In this document: positions 1-8,951 of the stretch, in pieces
How positions within the stretch are numbered: position 1 is the stretch's first letter
Layout of the letters: each line of letters opens with the position of its first letter
From: an uncultured Pirellulaceae bacterium
GTDB lineage: Bacteria > Planctomycetota > Planctomycetia > Pirellulales > Pirellulaceae
Direction of reading: 5' to 3'
NCBI GenBank assembly: GCA_938091115.1
Contig: CALKNI010000013.1
Span: forward strand, 1 to 35,840
Length of the DNA: 35,840 nucleotides
Notes under the pieces: generated by a model
Database searches by the model: none
Seen by the model: only the letters and a program-made list of their open reading frames with translations
What the model was told of the DNA's origin: nothing
Position numbers and translations under genes: made by a program

Positions 1-75
1 CAAAAACGCTGAGTTTCCCCCTAACTATCTTACGTCGCCTTTGGCAAATTAAATAAGCCGTAAAGAAACCCAACA

Positions 76-2325
76 ATGAACTGGCCCACAATCAAGCTCA
101 TCTTTCGGCGAGAACTTCGCGATCAACTCCGTGATCGCCGAACGTTGTTTACCGTGGCGATCATGCCGATGTTGCTGTACCCCTTGATGGGGATGGCGAT
201 GATGCAAGTCGCCCAGTTTATGCGGGAGTCGCCATCCCGAGTGTGGATCGTTGGCGAGCAAAAACTCCCCGCCAGCCCACCTCTGATTGTTGACGGGAAA
301 TTCAATTCCACTTTTGGCGAAGCTGAGAGCCAGCTAATTGAACTAATCGGCTCCTCCGCTGGAGACGGACACTTTGAATCTCTGGTTAAATCAGCGACAA
401 GCGACTCAGATGGCAGCTCAAGTGTTGAGGAAATACTTCGACAAGAAATGCAAAAACGCAAAATGGATTTGGCGATTTTTATACCCAATCAAATCCAAAT
501 CCCCGAGCACTCGAGGCCTGATCTCGCAACCGAACCGCAACTCTCAACAGCATCTCCAGCGACCCAGGTCTTTGTACTTACCGATTCGGCAATTGACAAA
601 TCGAGGATCGCCAGCGAACGGGTAAATCGAATTCTTAATGAATGGTCAAAAGAGTTTTCAAAAGAAACCTTGGCGGCCAACAAGATCCCAACCTCCATGA
701 TTCAGGGCGTAGTGTTCACCACCGGTGATGTTGCCAATAAAACTGGAAAACAGGCCGCAGCCTGGTCAAAGATTCTACCTTTCATCATTATGATCTGGTC
801 GTTGACAGGTGCTTTTTATCCAGCGATTGATCTGTGCGCAGGTGAGAAAGAAAGAGGCACTTTTGAGACTCTCTTAAGTAGTCCAGCAGCCCGTTCTGAA
901 ATTGCTTTTGGAAAACTCTTGACTGTCATGACATTTAGCATGGCCACCTCTTTTTTGAACCTTTTGAGCATGGGGTTCACCGGTATTTTTGTTTTGACAG
1001 AACTTGGTGCTGGCATGGGCGCCAGCGGTGCTTTACCAATCGGCATCCCTCCGCTGGCCAGTCTGGGCTGGTTGTTGTTGGCTTTAATTCCTATCTCAGC
1101 ACTTTTCAGCGCGGTCGCGTTAGCCGCAGCAGCATTCGCGAGAAGTAGTAAAGAAGGCCAGTATTATCTGGTGCCACTACTAATGATCTCAATGCCGCTG
1201 ATGATGATTCCAATGCTACCCGCAACCGAATTGGACTTCGGCACCAGCTTGATTCCCGTCAGTGGATTGATGCTCCTGTTAAGAAGCTTGATCGAAGCGA
1301 ACTACACCGACTGCCTGAAATTTGCAGCACCAGTCTGCGCAATCAACTTGGCTTGCTGTTGGCTCGCCGTTCGCTGGGCAATTCACCAATTCAACAGTGA
1401 AACAGTGTTGTTCCGGGCTTCAGAGCGATTTGGAATCGGAGCATGGATCAAACATATCATTCGCGAGCGTCGGGCGCTCCCATCACTGGGAAGTGCAATC
1501 CTCTGTGGCGTAGTGATTCTGGTTGCAAAATTCTTCATTGGATTTGCCGTAACGGCTCCCCAAAATTTTGGTCAATTCGCCTTACAGACAGTCATCATTC
1601 TGGTAGCAACTATTTTCATCCCTTCGGTAATGATGGCTCTGTTTCTCACACGCAACCCAAAAAAATCACTGCGATTAAATGGCTGCAAACTTACCATGGC
1701 CGCTGCCGCAATTTTGGCCGCTATTTTCTTGAACCCGGCGTTCACTTGGCTGACCGGCTTTATCATGCACATATACCCGCCCAGTGGCGACATACTAATG
1801 TTGCAAGAAGCGGTTTCAAGAATATTAGGTTCCGCCCCAGGGTTGTGGGCGATCATCCTCGTATTTGCGCTGGCACCAGCAGTCTTTGAAGAAATTGCTT
1901 TTCGGGGTTTTATCCTTTCCGGATTCCAGTCAATGAAAGGAAAGTGGAAACCCATCCTGCTAACCAGCCTTATGTTTGGACTCGCTCATGGGATAATTCA
2001 GCAAACAATGATCACCTTCGTTGTCGGCTTGGTTCTTGGACTAATTGCTATTCAAACCAAGAGTATTCTCCCGTGTATTTTATTCCACCTGACCCACAAC
2101 AGCCTTGCCGTGCTACTTTCTCAAGCCAATCGAACCGTCGTCGAGCAATCACCAGTTCTTCGACAGTATCTCTACAGCACCGATGGTCAGAACTACCAAT
2201 ATGCTACGTTTCCCGCTATCTTGATGTCTGTCGTAGGCGTGATGCTAATTATTTGGTTCCTACAACTGGAAACAAAACCCTCAAATCGCAGTGAAGCCTA
2301 CGGACGGGTACCTCACCCAAATTGA
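76..2325 (+). CDS. ABC-2 (NatB-like) permease fused to CPBP intramembrane protease domain
   Basis: 749-residue membrane protein with two modules. The N-terminal part (about 1-440) has the ABC-2/NatB layout: one membrane segment near residues 28-48, a large extracytoplasmic domain to about 235, then five or six hydrophobic segments, including the family-typical stretch around GEKERGTFETLLSSP. The C-terminal part (about 490-735) is a CPBP (CAAX/Abi-type) metalloprotease domain. Its motifs are complete: E605-E606-xxx-R610, H638 in FGLAHG, and H671-xxx-N675. NatB-type permeases normally pair with a NatA ATPase, which would lie upstream of this window. The start is the first ATG of the frame; no strong Shine-Dalgarno is visible. 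The fusion suggests export of, or resistance to, a small molecule or ion coupled to membrane proteolysis, but the substrate cannot be read from the sequence. Confidence 0.85.
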   Translation: MNWPTIKLIFRRELRDQLRDRRTLFTVAIMPMLLYPLMGMAMMQVAQFMRESPSRVWIVGEQKLPASPPLIVDGKFNSTFGEAESQLIELIGSSAGDGHFESLVKSATSDSDGSSSVEEILRQEMQKRKMDLAIFIPNQIQIPEHSRPDLATEPQLSTASPATQVFVLTDSAIDKSRIASERVNRILNEWSKEFSKETLAANKIPTSMIQGVVFTTGDVANKTGKQAAAWSKILPFIIMIWSLTGAFYPAIDLCAGEKERGTFETLLSSPAARSEIAFGKLLTVMTFSMATSFLNLLSMGFTGIFVLTELGAGMGASGALPIGIPPLASLGWLLLALIPISALFSAVALAAAAFARSSKEGQYYLVPLLMISMPLMMIPMLPATELDFGTSLIPVSGLMLLLRSLIEANYTDCLKFAAPVCAINLACCWLAVRWAIHQFNSETVLFRASERFGIGAWIKHIIRERRALPSLGSAILCGVVILVAKFFIGFAVTAPQNFGQFALQTVIILVATIFIPSVMMALFLTRNPKKSLRLNGCKLTMAAAAILAAIFLNPAFTWLTGFIMHIYPPSGDILMLQEAVSRILGSAPGLWAIILVFALAPAVFEEIAFRGFILSGFQSMKGKWKPILLTSLMFGLAHGIIQQTMITFVVGLVLGLIAIQTKSILPCILFHLTHNSLAVLLSQANRTVVEQSPVLRQYLYSTDGQNYQYATFPAILMSVVGVMLIIWFLQLETKPSNRSEAYGRVPHPN

Positions 2326-2377
2326 ATTTTGAATCATCGAATTTCAAACCGTATTAAAACGCCTCACGGTAAATTTT

Positions 2378-3676
2378 TTGAGCCCTGTAGACACCGCCAT
2401 TCCTCAGCAAAATCCAACATCTCGCAAGATCTACCGCGCCCGCGGAGTCTTTCCCATGCGCGGCAAGTCCTGTGAAAACGGGGCAGTGGCCGTAGTTGGT
2501 AAAGAAGTCGTGGCTGTCGGTGATTTCAATAAAATCAAACGAGATTTGTCCATTAACAATTTTGACATTGTGGATCTCGGTGATGGAATTATCGTCCCTG
2601 GCTGGGTTAACGCTCACACCCATCTGGAATTCAGCGATATTGACAAGCCACTCGGTTTTCGCGGAATCAAATTTACGGATTGGATTCGGAGGATTGTCAA
2701 ACAAAGGCTTGAGTCCAATCGTTTAGCATCTGATGCCAACTCGGTTTCCAATAAATCACTTGCCATCAAGCGTGGGTTACTGGAATCAAGACAATCGGGC
2801 ACACAGGCGATTGGTGAAATCGCAACAGCTCCGTTGATTTCCAACGACTACACGCAAGCTGATTGCCCAATCATTACTCGCTGCTTCTTTGAACAGCTCG
2901 GTCGTGAGCCGTTAAATTATCCCAATCAAGCATCGGAATTGACTTCATTTCTAACGCAAAATCAATCAAACCTACCGGCGTTCTACCCAGGAGCTAGCCC
3001 ACACGCTCCCTACTCTGTCAGCGAGCTACTTTTAAACCAAATTCAAACAATCTCACTCAGTGCGGCAACTCCGGTTGCAATGCACATCGCTGAGACCCTT
3101 GAAGAACGGGAATTGTTGGAGCAGGGCAGTGGTGATTTTGCCGATCTCTTGAAAGAATTTGGCATTTGGAACCCTTGCGATTTTAATGGAGGGCTTAGCA
3201 TTGCTGGAATTCTCAAACAACTTTCCAAAGCGGTGCATGCTTTGATCGTGCATGGCAATTACCTCAACGACCTGGAATTAGATTTCATTGCCGCTCATCC
3301 CCAAAACATGTCTCTCGCGTTTTGCCCAAGAACCCATCGTTATTTTGAACACTCACCTTACCCACTCCAAAAAATCCTGAACCGGAAGATCAACCTTTGT
3401 CTAGGCACTGACTCGCGTGCTTCCAATCCTGATCTCAACATTTACAAGGAAGCTCAAGAAGTTGCGTCATCATTTCCTGAACTTTCCCCGATAGAGATTC
3501 TTAAAATGGCGACCGTCAACGGGTGTAGAGCGCTGGGATTACCATCTTCCATCGGAACAATCTCAGAAAACCAACGTGCCTCGCTGAATTTCCTAAAACC
3601 CTCGGCAAGCCCTTACGCGTTCCACGATAACGATTGGATATTTGATCAGACTTCGCAATGCATTCCTTTGCTCTAA
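2378..3676 (+). CDS. Amidohydrolase, aminofutalosine/chlorohydrolase-type deaminase
   Basis: 432-residue metal-dependent hydrolase of the amidohydrolase superfamily (TrzA/AtzA/MqnX-like). It shows the N-terminal beta-sandwich start, then H80-x-H82 (NAHTHLEF), SPHAPYS in mid-protein, MHIAET..E, an HGNYL histidine and the C-terminal metal aspartate in LGTDSRASNPDL. Members deaminate or dehalogenate heterocycles; aminodeoxyfutalosine deaminase of the futalosine menaquinone route is a plausible role but is not proven. The frame opens with TTG at 2378. The first internal ATG (2456 region, residue 27) would remove the first beta-strand YRARGVFPMRG, so the TTG start is preferred although its ribosome site is weak. 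It follows the permease by 52 bp, possibly co-transcribed, and converges with the methyltransferase 36 bp downstream. Confidence 0.85.
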   Translation: MSPVDTAIPQQNPTSRKIYRARGVFPMRGKSCENGAVAVVGKEVVAVGDFNKIKRDLSINNFDIVDLGDGIIVPGWVNAHTHLEFSDIDKPLGFRGIKFTDWIRRIVKQRLESNRLASDANSVSNKSLAIKRGLLESRQSGTQAIGEIATAPLISNDYTQADCPIITRCFFEQLGREPLNYPNQASELTSFLTQNQSNLPAFYPGASPHAPYSVSELLLNQIQTISLSAATPVAMHIAETLEERELLEQGSGDFADLLKEFGIWNPCDFNGGLSIAGILKQLSKAVHALIVHGNYLNDLELDFIAAHPQNMSLAFCPRTHRYFEHSPYPLQKILNRKINLCLGTDSRASNPDLNIYKEAQEVASSFPELSPIEILKMATVNGCRALGLPSSIGTISENQRASLNFLKPSASPYAFHDNDWIFDQTSQCIPLL

Positions 3677-3712
3677 ATCAAAGAGCCAATTCGAATGTCG
3701 ACTTCTGTCGAT

Positions 3713-5005
3713 CTATGTGTCTGACTCGTCTACAATCAGCAATCCTGAAGGTGGTTCAGGGTTTACCAATTGATTACCACGACGTTTAGCGATCACGGCG
3801 ATACGGCTTCGCCCAAGCCTCGTTAGCAACACAGTCGCCCGCTGTTTACCTTCCAATTTGAGGCGCTTAAATTGCGATGCCGTGACATCATCAATCCCAC
3901 GCTTCTTGACCTCTATTTCACCTACCTCCAGTCGATTCAAAAAGACTTGCGTCTTTCGAAGATTGAGAGGCAAAACAGCCAACACTTCAAATTGAGCAAG
4001 CAAGGGATCCTCAACATCTTCGTCACCCGTCAGATAAACCACGTCTGCCGAGAATCGTACCAGACCATAACGATCGCCAATTACGTTATTAAGTTGTGCC
4101 GCCAGAACAATCGCATGAGGTTCGTAGAGGTAACGCATTATTTTATTACCAACGGTTACCTCCGGGAGTGACGCACTTTCCAGAACCGAGATCTGGCTCA
4201 CTTCCCCCTGCTTACCGATGTGTGTTGCGGTTCGGTGACCAGGTTTTTCGGTTTTAGGGCCAACCCAAAGAATCTGTTGTTTGCACTCCCGATTGTCACC
4301 TATCCACTCCCGCTGAACATTTGGTGGAAAATAGCCTGCCTGCGGGGTCGCCGGAGCAACCTTGATCGCTGCAGTACAGTCCGAAGAAAGCCGTTGAAAT
4401 ACATCCGGCAAACTAGGCAAAAACCGACTGCCGTGCACCGTTCGTTCCTGAACTCGCCGATCAGGATCAATATGAATTCCGTCTAATTTAGAAAGATCGA
4501 AATCGGAAAAATCAATTTGACGAACATCGGTAAGATCCGGACCAAGAGAATATGCGTCGAGGTTCTTGCGGGCGAACAAGCACGTCAACTCATCGATTTC
4601 GACCCCAATCGTTCGGGCTGTCAACGCTTCCGAATTACCCGCCTGTTCACGGCGAGCCAAAGAAAGCAAATCTCCACCTATTCCGCAGCAAACATCGGCT
4701 ACCTTTTCTATTGACTGAAATCTCGAAGCCTTATATTCAGCCAGTCGCTGGCCAGAAGCCTGCTCCAAACCACGTCGAGTAAAAAACATTCGATTGGCAC
4801 GAGTGAATTTCTGTGCTGCTTTTTTTCTTAATTGAGCCTGCTCCATCACAAGTGCCCCCCGGGTGGGCGTCGTGAGCTTTCGCAACGATTTAGCAATTCG
4901 AACGACGTTGACACGATCTGCAAACGCATTCTGAACCTGCTTTAAAACAGGTGCTGCCTCGTCCGACAGAAGCCATAAAAAATCGTCGCGGGTTTCTAAA
5001 TTCAT
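3713..5005 (-). CDS. Class I SAM methyltransferase with THUMP-like C-terminal domain
   Basis: 430 residues. Motif I of class I SAM methyltransferases is at residues 104-112 (DVCCGIGGD). An acidic residue after the second strand is present (GVEID, near 134-138), and the motif IV region reads HIDPDRR (178-184), which is typical of the bacterial family with a THUMP-like C-terminal domain. That family resembles RNA-modifying enzymes, so an RNA substrate is plausible, but neither substrate nor target base is known. The C-terminal 150 residues carry basic patches (FKRLKLEGKQRATVLLTRLGRSR). The ATG start is the first of the frame and lies opposite the AT-rich leader of the two small genes on the plus strand. 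It is convergent with the amidohydrolase. Confidence 0.85.
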   Translation of the reverse strand: MNLETRDDFLWLLSDEAAPVLKQVQNAFADRVNVVRIAKSLRKLTTPTRGALVMEQAQLRKKAAQKFTRANRMFFTRRGLEQASGQRLAEYKASRFQSIEKVADVCCGIGGDLLSLARREQAGNSEALTARTIGVEIDELTCLFARKNLDAYSLGPDLTDVRQIDFSDFDLSKLDGIHIDPDRRVQERTVHGSRFLPSLPDVFQRLSSDCTAAIKVAPATPQAGYFPPNVQREWIGDNRECKQQILWVGPKTEKPGHRTATHIGKQGEVSQISVLESASLPEVTVGNKIMRYLYEPHAIVLAAQLNNVIGDRYGLVRFSADVVYLTGDEDVEDPLLAQFEVLAVLPLNLRKTQVFLNRLEVGEIEVKKRGIDDVTASQFKRLKLEGKQRATVLLTRLGRSRIAVIAKRRGNQLVNPEPPSGLLIVDESDT

Positions 5006-5173
5006 GTTTTGATATTAATTGACAATAATTTTTGTTTCCATCTCGATTCAATCCTGATTTCAAATGTTTTCAATATTATTATAGATTCCGATAACATACC
5101 TGAGCCGCAATGCGGTTTTCCATCTAGGCCGCCGCGCTCTCATCTCGCGACTCTTCCAAAAAATTCCATTACT

Positions 5174-5314
5174 ATGTCCCCCTTTAATGATCTCATAATC
5201 TATCTTCGCGTCGATCAAGCATTCAAAACCCGTTTGCAAATGTCCGACCGTGATCGTGCACTGTTGATGGCGGCAAACTGCGCAGCGACTTTTAAAAATG
5301 AAACCGCTGGCTGA
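5174..5314 (+). CDS. Very small unknown protein, upstream partner of 5298-5579
   Basis: 46-residue reading frame from the ATG at 5174, rich in charged residues (RVDQAFKTRLQMSDRDRALL) with an amphipathic helical look. The open frame extends upstream to 5009, but that part is AT-rich and low in coding character, so the internal ATG is chosen. Its stop overlaps the next small gene by 17 bp, an arrangement that favours translational coupling. I do not recognise the family. It could be non-coding; codon usage over so short a span does not decide. Confidence 0.4.
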   Translation: MSPFNDLIIYLRVDQAFKTRLQMSDRDRALLMAANCAATFKNETAG

Positions 5315-5579
5315 ATTTTGCCGGCAGCTAATCCTACGAAATAATCAGGGACATATGCTGCGGAATTATCCCTCATTCTTTGACGCGATCGAGAATCCTG
5401 ATTTTTGCGTTTATTTAAAACAAGTTCGTCGAAAACTTGGCCCCGAACAAGCAGAATCCCAAATCATCCAATTGCAATCCCGTTGCGATGTGAAACCCAG
5501 TGACTATGAAACTAAATCTGAATACGTCACAGCGGTAATGGGAGTGGATTCCAAGTGGATTAAAGACTACTTTGGGTGA
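5298..5579 (+). CDS. Small unknown protein, overlaps preceding small gene
   Basis: 93-residue soluble protein without signal peptide or membrane segment. It is mixed-charge and probably helical, with two cysteines (FCRQL, DFCVYL) and a third at SRCDVK, and aromatic residues at the C-terminus (SKWIKDYFG). The ATG at 5298 lies inside the end of the preceding frame. A hairpin-forming inverted repeat begins 14 bp after the stop. No family is recognised. The overlap with its partner and the absence of a competing frame support a real gene pair, but homologues would be needed to be sure. Confidence 0.55.
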   Translation: MKPLAEFCRQLILRNNQGHMLRNYPSFFDAIENPDFCVYLKQVRRKLGPEQAESQIIQLQSRCDVKPSDYETKSEYVTAVMGVDSKWIKDYFG

Positions 5580-5593
5580 CTCGACATCCCCCT

Positions 5594-5623
5594 GGTTTTA
5601 ATTGCACTCAGTGCAACCAAACC
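5594..5623 (+). repeat. Inverted repeat / hairpin after the small gene pair
   Basis: A perfect 15-bp palindrome with one central base (TTGCACT-C-AGTGCAA, 5602-5616) is flanked by a second complementary pair, GGTTT (5594-5598) and AAACC (5619-5623), giving a long hairpin with a small internal loop. No T-tract follows, so it is a poor classical terminator; it may be an operator or an RNA structure. Confidence 0.5.
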
Positions 5624-5817
5624 AAGCAACGGGAAGGATAGGGTTTGTAGGAATTAGCTAATGTTTGCGGTTCCCATTATTTCAACTGAAATAGCTGCGA
5701 TGCTCGCGCCGGTGCGTTCTATTTTACTGATCATTGTAACGTCACACAGTAAACCAAAGAAAAAAGCGACGAGGCGTCGATCTTTGAAAATGGTAAAATC
5801 CATTGAAAGAGATTTAG

Positions 5818-6786
5818 ATGTTCATTCGCTCTATCCTTGTTCCCAGTTTAATCGCGTGCGCCGTAGCGGCTCCCGTGATATTAAACCAAACAGATTCGAA
5901 TCAATCTGGCCTCTCAGGACTAGTCAATTCATCAGGTGAACTAGTGGCCGAGTCTACACCTTACCCTACATCAAGTGCCCCGCCGGCGCTTCGCAGAACC
6001 GACGGAATCAACAGTAGTTCGTTCCTTGCGATAGATGCAAAAAACTCGCAGACCGCCCCAATCGGGAACCCCGCGTTTCAGAGCCGTGAACGACTTGGGA
6101 ATCCCGCAACCAATTCGGCATTTCCTTTCAACTCACCTTTGACCAACTCATCGCCAAGCTATTTGCCTCGAGCAACCCTCTCAAATTCGGGAGTGGCGGC
6201 TAATCAGATTGGCCGAACCGTGGTTGACCATGGTTCAACAGAAACGCTCGTTTACCCAGGAAACGCCCAAGGCCCTAATTATGATGCAGCGCCATTGGAG
6301 TTTATGCCGGTTTTTAATTTCGAGGAGGTATTTCGATTCGACATTAGTGAAAGCTGGGTTAGAGATCGATGGAATCGAATATCGACTAACGCGGAGGCAG
6401 TTGGATTACACGGCTTGCGCGTCGCCCTCGTGACTGGTACGACTGCCTCGGACCTGCACGGCTCGCTGACCTATTATTTTGACCAAAATCATCAACCTCA
6501 AAGGATCACCTTCCGAGGTTGGGCGGGCGACGGAGTTAAGCTCACTGAGTTTTTGACGAAATCCTACGGTTTTCGCCCACAACCGACCCACTGGGCTGGA
6601 TTTTACCTATCAGAAAATGGGAGAAACCAAACGGGCGGGATTTTGATGCAATATCCGACCGTTATCTACCGGGAAAATCAGCTCCAACAAGTCGCCGTTG
6701 TGATGGAAATAAATAATCCCCGAGGAATCATAGGCTTAAGCCAAGAATTCCAGTCATTAATCGCCGGTTCTCAAGCCAACCGCTAG
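5818..6786 (+). CDS. Secreted protein of unknown function
   Basis: 322 residues. It begins with a short signal peptide (MFIRSILVPSLIACAVAA, cleavage probably after AVAA). A low-complexity Ser/Asn/Pro-rich linker runs to about residue 160. The C-terminal domain of about 155 residues starts at FNFEEVFRF and contains WVRDRWNRIST, TYYFDQNHQP and PTHWAGFYLSENG, so it is probably a globular beta-rich domain. It resembles a planctomycete-restricted secreted family (possibly DUF6690; named from memory and not verified). A purine-rich site (AAAGAGA) precedes the ATG. The next gene is the replication initiator 486 bp away, so it probably ends its own transcript. Confidence 0.75.
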   Translation: MFIRSILVPSLIACAVAAPVILNQTDSNQSGLSGLVNSSGELVAESTPYPTSSAPPALRRTDGINSSSFLAIDAKNSQTAPIGNPAFQSRERLGNPATNSAFPFNSPLTNSSPSYLPRATLSNSGVAANQIGRTVVDHGSTETLVYPGNAQGPNYDAAPLEFMPVFNFEEVFRFDISESWVRDRWNRISTNAEAVGLHGLRVALVTGTTASDLHGSLTYYFDQNHQPQRITFRGWAGDGVKLTEFLTKSYGFRPQPTHWAGFYLSENGRNQTGGILMQYPTVIYRENQLQQVAVVMEINNPRGIIGLSQEFQSLIAGSQANR

Positions 6787-7272
6787 GCCACTCTATCGCC
6801 GACTGTGAAGTTTTTACTGAGGTAATGTCCTACGCTTTTCTGCTATACTAACCAATTACCTCACCAGTCAAATTTTGCCCAATCCGACCCGTTTAAGTGG
6901 ACCGAACCAAGATTGACTGCCGAGGAAAGGGGAGTTTTCTTTTAACAACAATTGCTTGACATTTTATCCACCTAATTGAGTCTCGGCACGGTTGGATTTA
7001 GGCGCGAGAATTTACCGTGTATTTTGAAAACTCCGCGCAGGTTTCCGCAATTAAGGTGAACTTCAAATTTATTTCGAACTAACGGTTTGACAGTCGTGCT
7101 AGCGGTCTTAGAATCGCAAATCCTCAGTTTGAGATTATTTGTCAGTTCACAAGATGTGGATTGAAATTATAAACAATGGACGGTCTTCGTTCGCTGCTCA
7201 CTCAGGATGACTTTTCCGGCCAAAATCGCTGGATATCCTTGAAATAGCATCGCAACCAAGAGCGGGCCGATA
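6787..7272. other. 486-bp intergenic leader of the dnaA-like gene
   Basis: No gene is supported here. It holds a good promoter (7087-7114), an approximate DnaA box TTATCCACC at 6964-6972 (8 of 9 bases of TTATCCACA), and a weaker inverted one, TGTGGATTG, at 7155-7163. It also has several AT-rich patches (6940-6970, 7060-7080, 7160-7175). This is compatible with autoregulation by DnaA or a remnant or functional origin, but the box number is too low to call oriC. Confidence 0.45.
7087..7114 (+). promoter_or_regulatory. Sigma-70-like promoter for the dnaA-like gene
   Basis: TTGACA at 7087-7092, a 16-bp spacer, and TAGAAT at 7109-7114, located about 160 bp before the ATG at 7273. It is the best -35/-10 pair seen in the window by eye. 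The long 5' leader between it and the start could hold further regulation. Confidence 0.5.
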
Positions 7273-8757
7273 ATGTGTCAGGATTTGACTTTGTCGTCTC
7301 AGGATTCGATCATTAACAATCGTTCGGAAAACCCGAACCTCGCCAGCACAATTGCTACCCATTTGGCAGCAAGGATCGGCAAAGATCGTTTCGACCTCTG
7401 GTTCTCCCAGGATCAAAGTTTCTCAATTAATTCAACGCCCCCGGCGAATATGCCGCCCCAAATTATTGTTAATGCGGAAAACAGTTTCTCTTTGCAGCGA
7501 ATCAAGGGAACGTTAGCTGATGACATTCGCGACATCGTGAACCATGTTTGTGGTCCGCATTTCCAAATTGACTACAAATTGAGTGAATTCGTTGCCACGG
7601 CCGAGACCTCCGTTGAAAACAATGAATCCACGGCTGCAAAAAATTCAGCTCCCCCTCACCCCTTTGGCTTGGTATCGGATGATACGCAACGCGGCAACTT
7701 GCCAACCTCTATCCGCAAAGCTCCACGGGGATTGAATTCATTTTCTTTTGGATCGGACAACCGCCTTATCGAGGCAGGCGTCGAGCAGCTCTTTCGAGAG
7801 CCGGGGCAGTTTGCTCCCTTTTTCGTATTCGGGCCAACCGGTAGTGGCAAATCACATCTACTTGAATCAATCACCAACGACTTCAGGCGTCGCCTGCGAT
7901 TAAAGCGTTGTGTTTATCTCTCTGCAGAACAGTTCACCAGCGAGTTTGTCAGTTCACTGCGTGGCGGAACAGGGCTTCCGATGTTCCGAAGGAAGTACCG
8001 CGATCTCGATCTGCTGGCCATCGATGACATTCAGTTCCTCGCCGGTAAAAAAGCGACGCTGGGCGAATTCCAACACACGATGGACAATTTAATCCGCGCC
8101 GGTAAACAAATAATCGTATCATCTGACCGTCCACCAATTGAGCTGGGGCATCTTGGAAACGATATCAGTGCGAGACTAACGGGAGGCCTAACCTGCCCGC
8201 TCCAGTACCCTGATTTTGAAGGTCGGGTCAAAATCACCCGCCGCATGTGTGCCGAACGAAAAATGGAATTGCCAACCAACATCATTAACTTAATTTGCGA
8301 GCAACTGACGCGGGATGTCAGGCGACTTTCCGGGGCGATCAATCGATTACATGCCTATTCGGTTGCGACGCGAACTCCGATGGTTCCCGAAGTAGCACAA
8401 CAAGTACTTTGCGACCTGTTCTCTCTTACAGGTCCAAACTGCACTTCAATGGTGACAATCGAACAAGCTGTCTGCGATTTTTGCGGCGTGAATTCAAAGG
8501 AACTGAAATCACCCAGCCGCCAAAAACGAATCAGCTCGGCTCGAATGTTAGCAATGTACCTCTCTCGGCAGTACACCGGCTCAGCCTTTTCCGAAATCGG
8601 TGAGTATTTTGGTGGACGAAGTCACAGCACCGCGATCGCCGCCGAACGCAAAGTCGCCCAGTGGCTTGAAACTGACCACGGGATCTCTCTGGCACATTCG
8701 GTCTACCCGACGAAAGAAGTTATTCGTCGGATCGAGTCTAACCTCAGAATTGGCTAA
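7273..8757 (+). CDS. dnaA: Chromosomal replication initiator protein DnaA
   Basis: 494-residue AAA+ initiator with the full DnaA order. An N-terminal domain I-like region (IATHLAARIGKDRFDLWF, about 20-45) is followed by a variable linker. Walker A is G187-PTGSGKS-194 and Walker B is L247-LAIDD-252 followed by IQFLAGK. The box VII arginine region is ISARLTGGL, sensor 2 is VRRLSGAINR, and a domain IV helix-turn-helix ends in the DnaA signature. The signature reads GGRSHSTAI (447-455): the Asp usual in GGRDHTT is Ser450, while His451 is kept. The Asp/His pair contacts the DnaA box in Escherichia coli, so box preference may differ slightly. dnaN and recF are not beside it, unlike the common bacterial arrangement. 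The leader carries a promoter and box-like sites, suggesting autoregulation. Confidence 0.9.
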   Translation: MCQDLTLSSQDSIINNRSENPNLASTIATHLAARIGKDRFDLWFSQDQSFSINSTPPANMPPQIIVNAENSFSLQRIKGTLADDIRDIVNHVCGPHFQIDYKLSEFVATAETSVENNESTAAKNSAPPHPFGLVSDDTQRGNLPTSIRKAPRGLNSFSFGSDNRLIEAGVEQLFREPGQFAPFFVFGPTGSGKSHLLESITNDFRRRLRLKRCVYLSAEQFTSEFVSSLRGGTGLPMFRRKYRDLDLLAIDDIQFLAGKKATLGEFQHTMDNLIRAGKQIIVSSDRPPIELGHLGNDISARLTGGLTCPLQYPDFEGRVKITRRMCAERKMELPTNIINLICEQLTRDVRRLSGAINRLHAYSVATRTPMVPEVAQQVLCDLFSLTGPNCTSMVTIEQAVCDFCGVNSKELKSPSRQKRISSARMLAMYLSRQYTGSAFSEIGEYFGGRSHSTAIAAERKVAQWLETDHGISLAHSVYPTKEVIRRIESNLRIG

Positions 8758-8951
8758 ACATTAACGTTTCAACCGCGTTTGGACCCGAGACGCTATTCAA
8801 TTGACATCCAAGCAGCTTGGCCTTGCCAGATTTCAAAATAGGGCGATAGCGAAACCTAGGCACCCAGTCGCACAGCCAGCGTTAAGCGCCCCCCGGCGTT
8901 AATTGTCCTTGACTCAGCCGAACAATCTCACCAATATTCCGCCCCGCGAGC

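Noticed and set aside
1-75. Possible 3' end of an upstream gene, stop at 50-52 or 54-56
   Set aside because: Two frames both read to a stop in this short stretch, so the correct one cannot be chosen and no product can be named.
1443-1889. Long plus-frame inside the permease-protease gene
   Set aside because: It is in another frame of a gene with intact motifs and shows Ser/His/Arg-rich shadow composition.
5661-5939. 92-residue frame overlapping the secreted protein start
   Set aside because: It overlaps the signal-peptide-bearing gene in another frame and has no family features.
6940-7180. Chromosomal origin next to dnaA
   Set aside because: Only one near-consensus and one weak DnaA box are visible; too few to call oriC without skew data.
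8801-8829. Promoter for exporter 1 with overlapping palindrome
   Set aside because: TTGACA is present but no acceptable -10 occurs at 16-18 bp spacing; kept only as a note in the gene entry.
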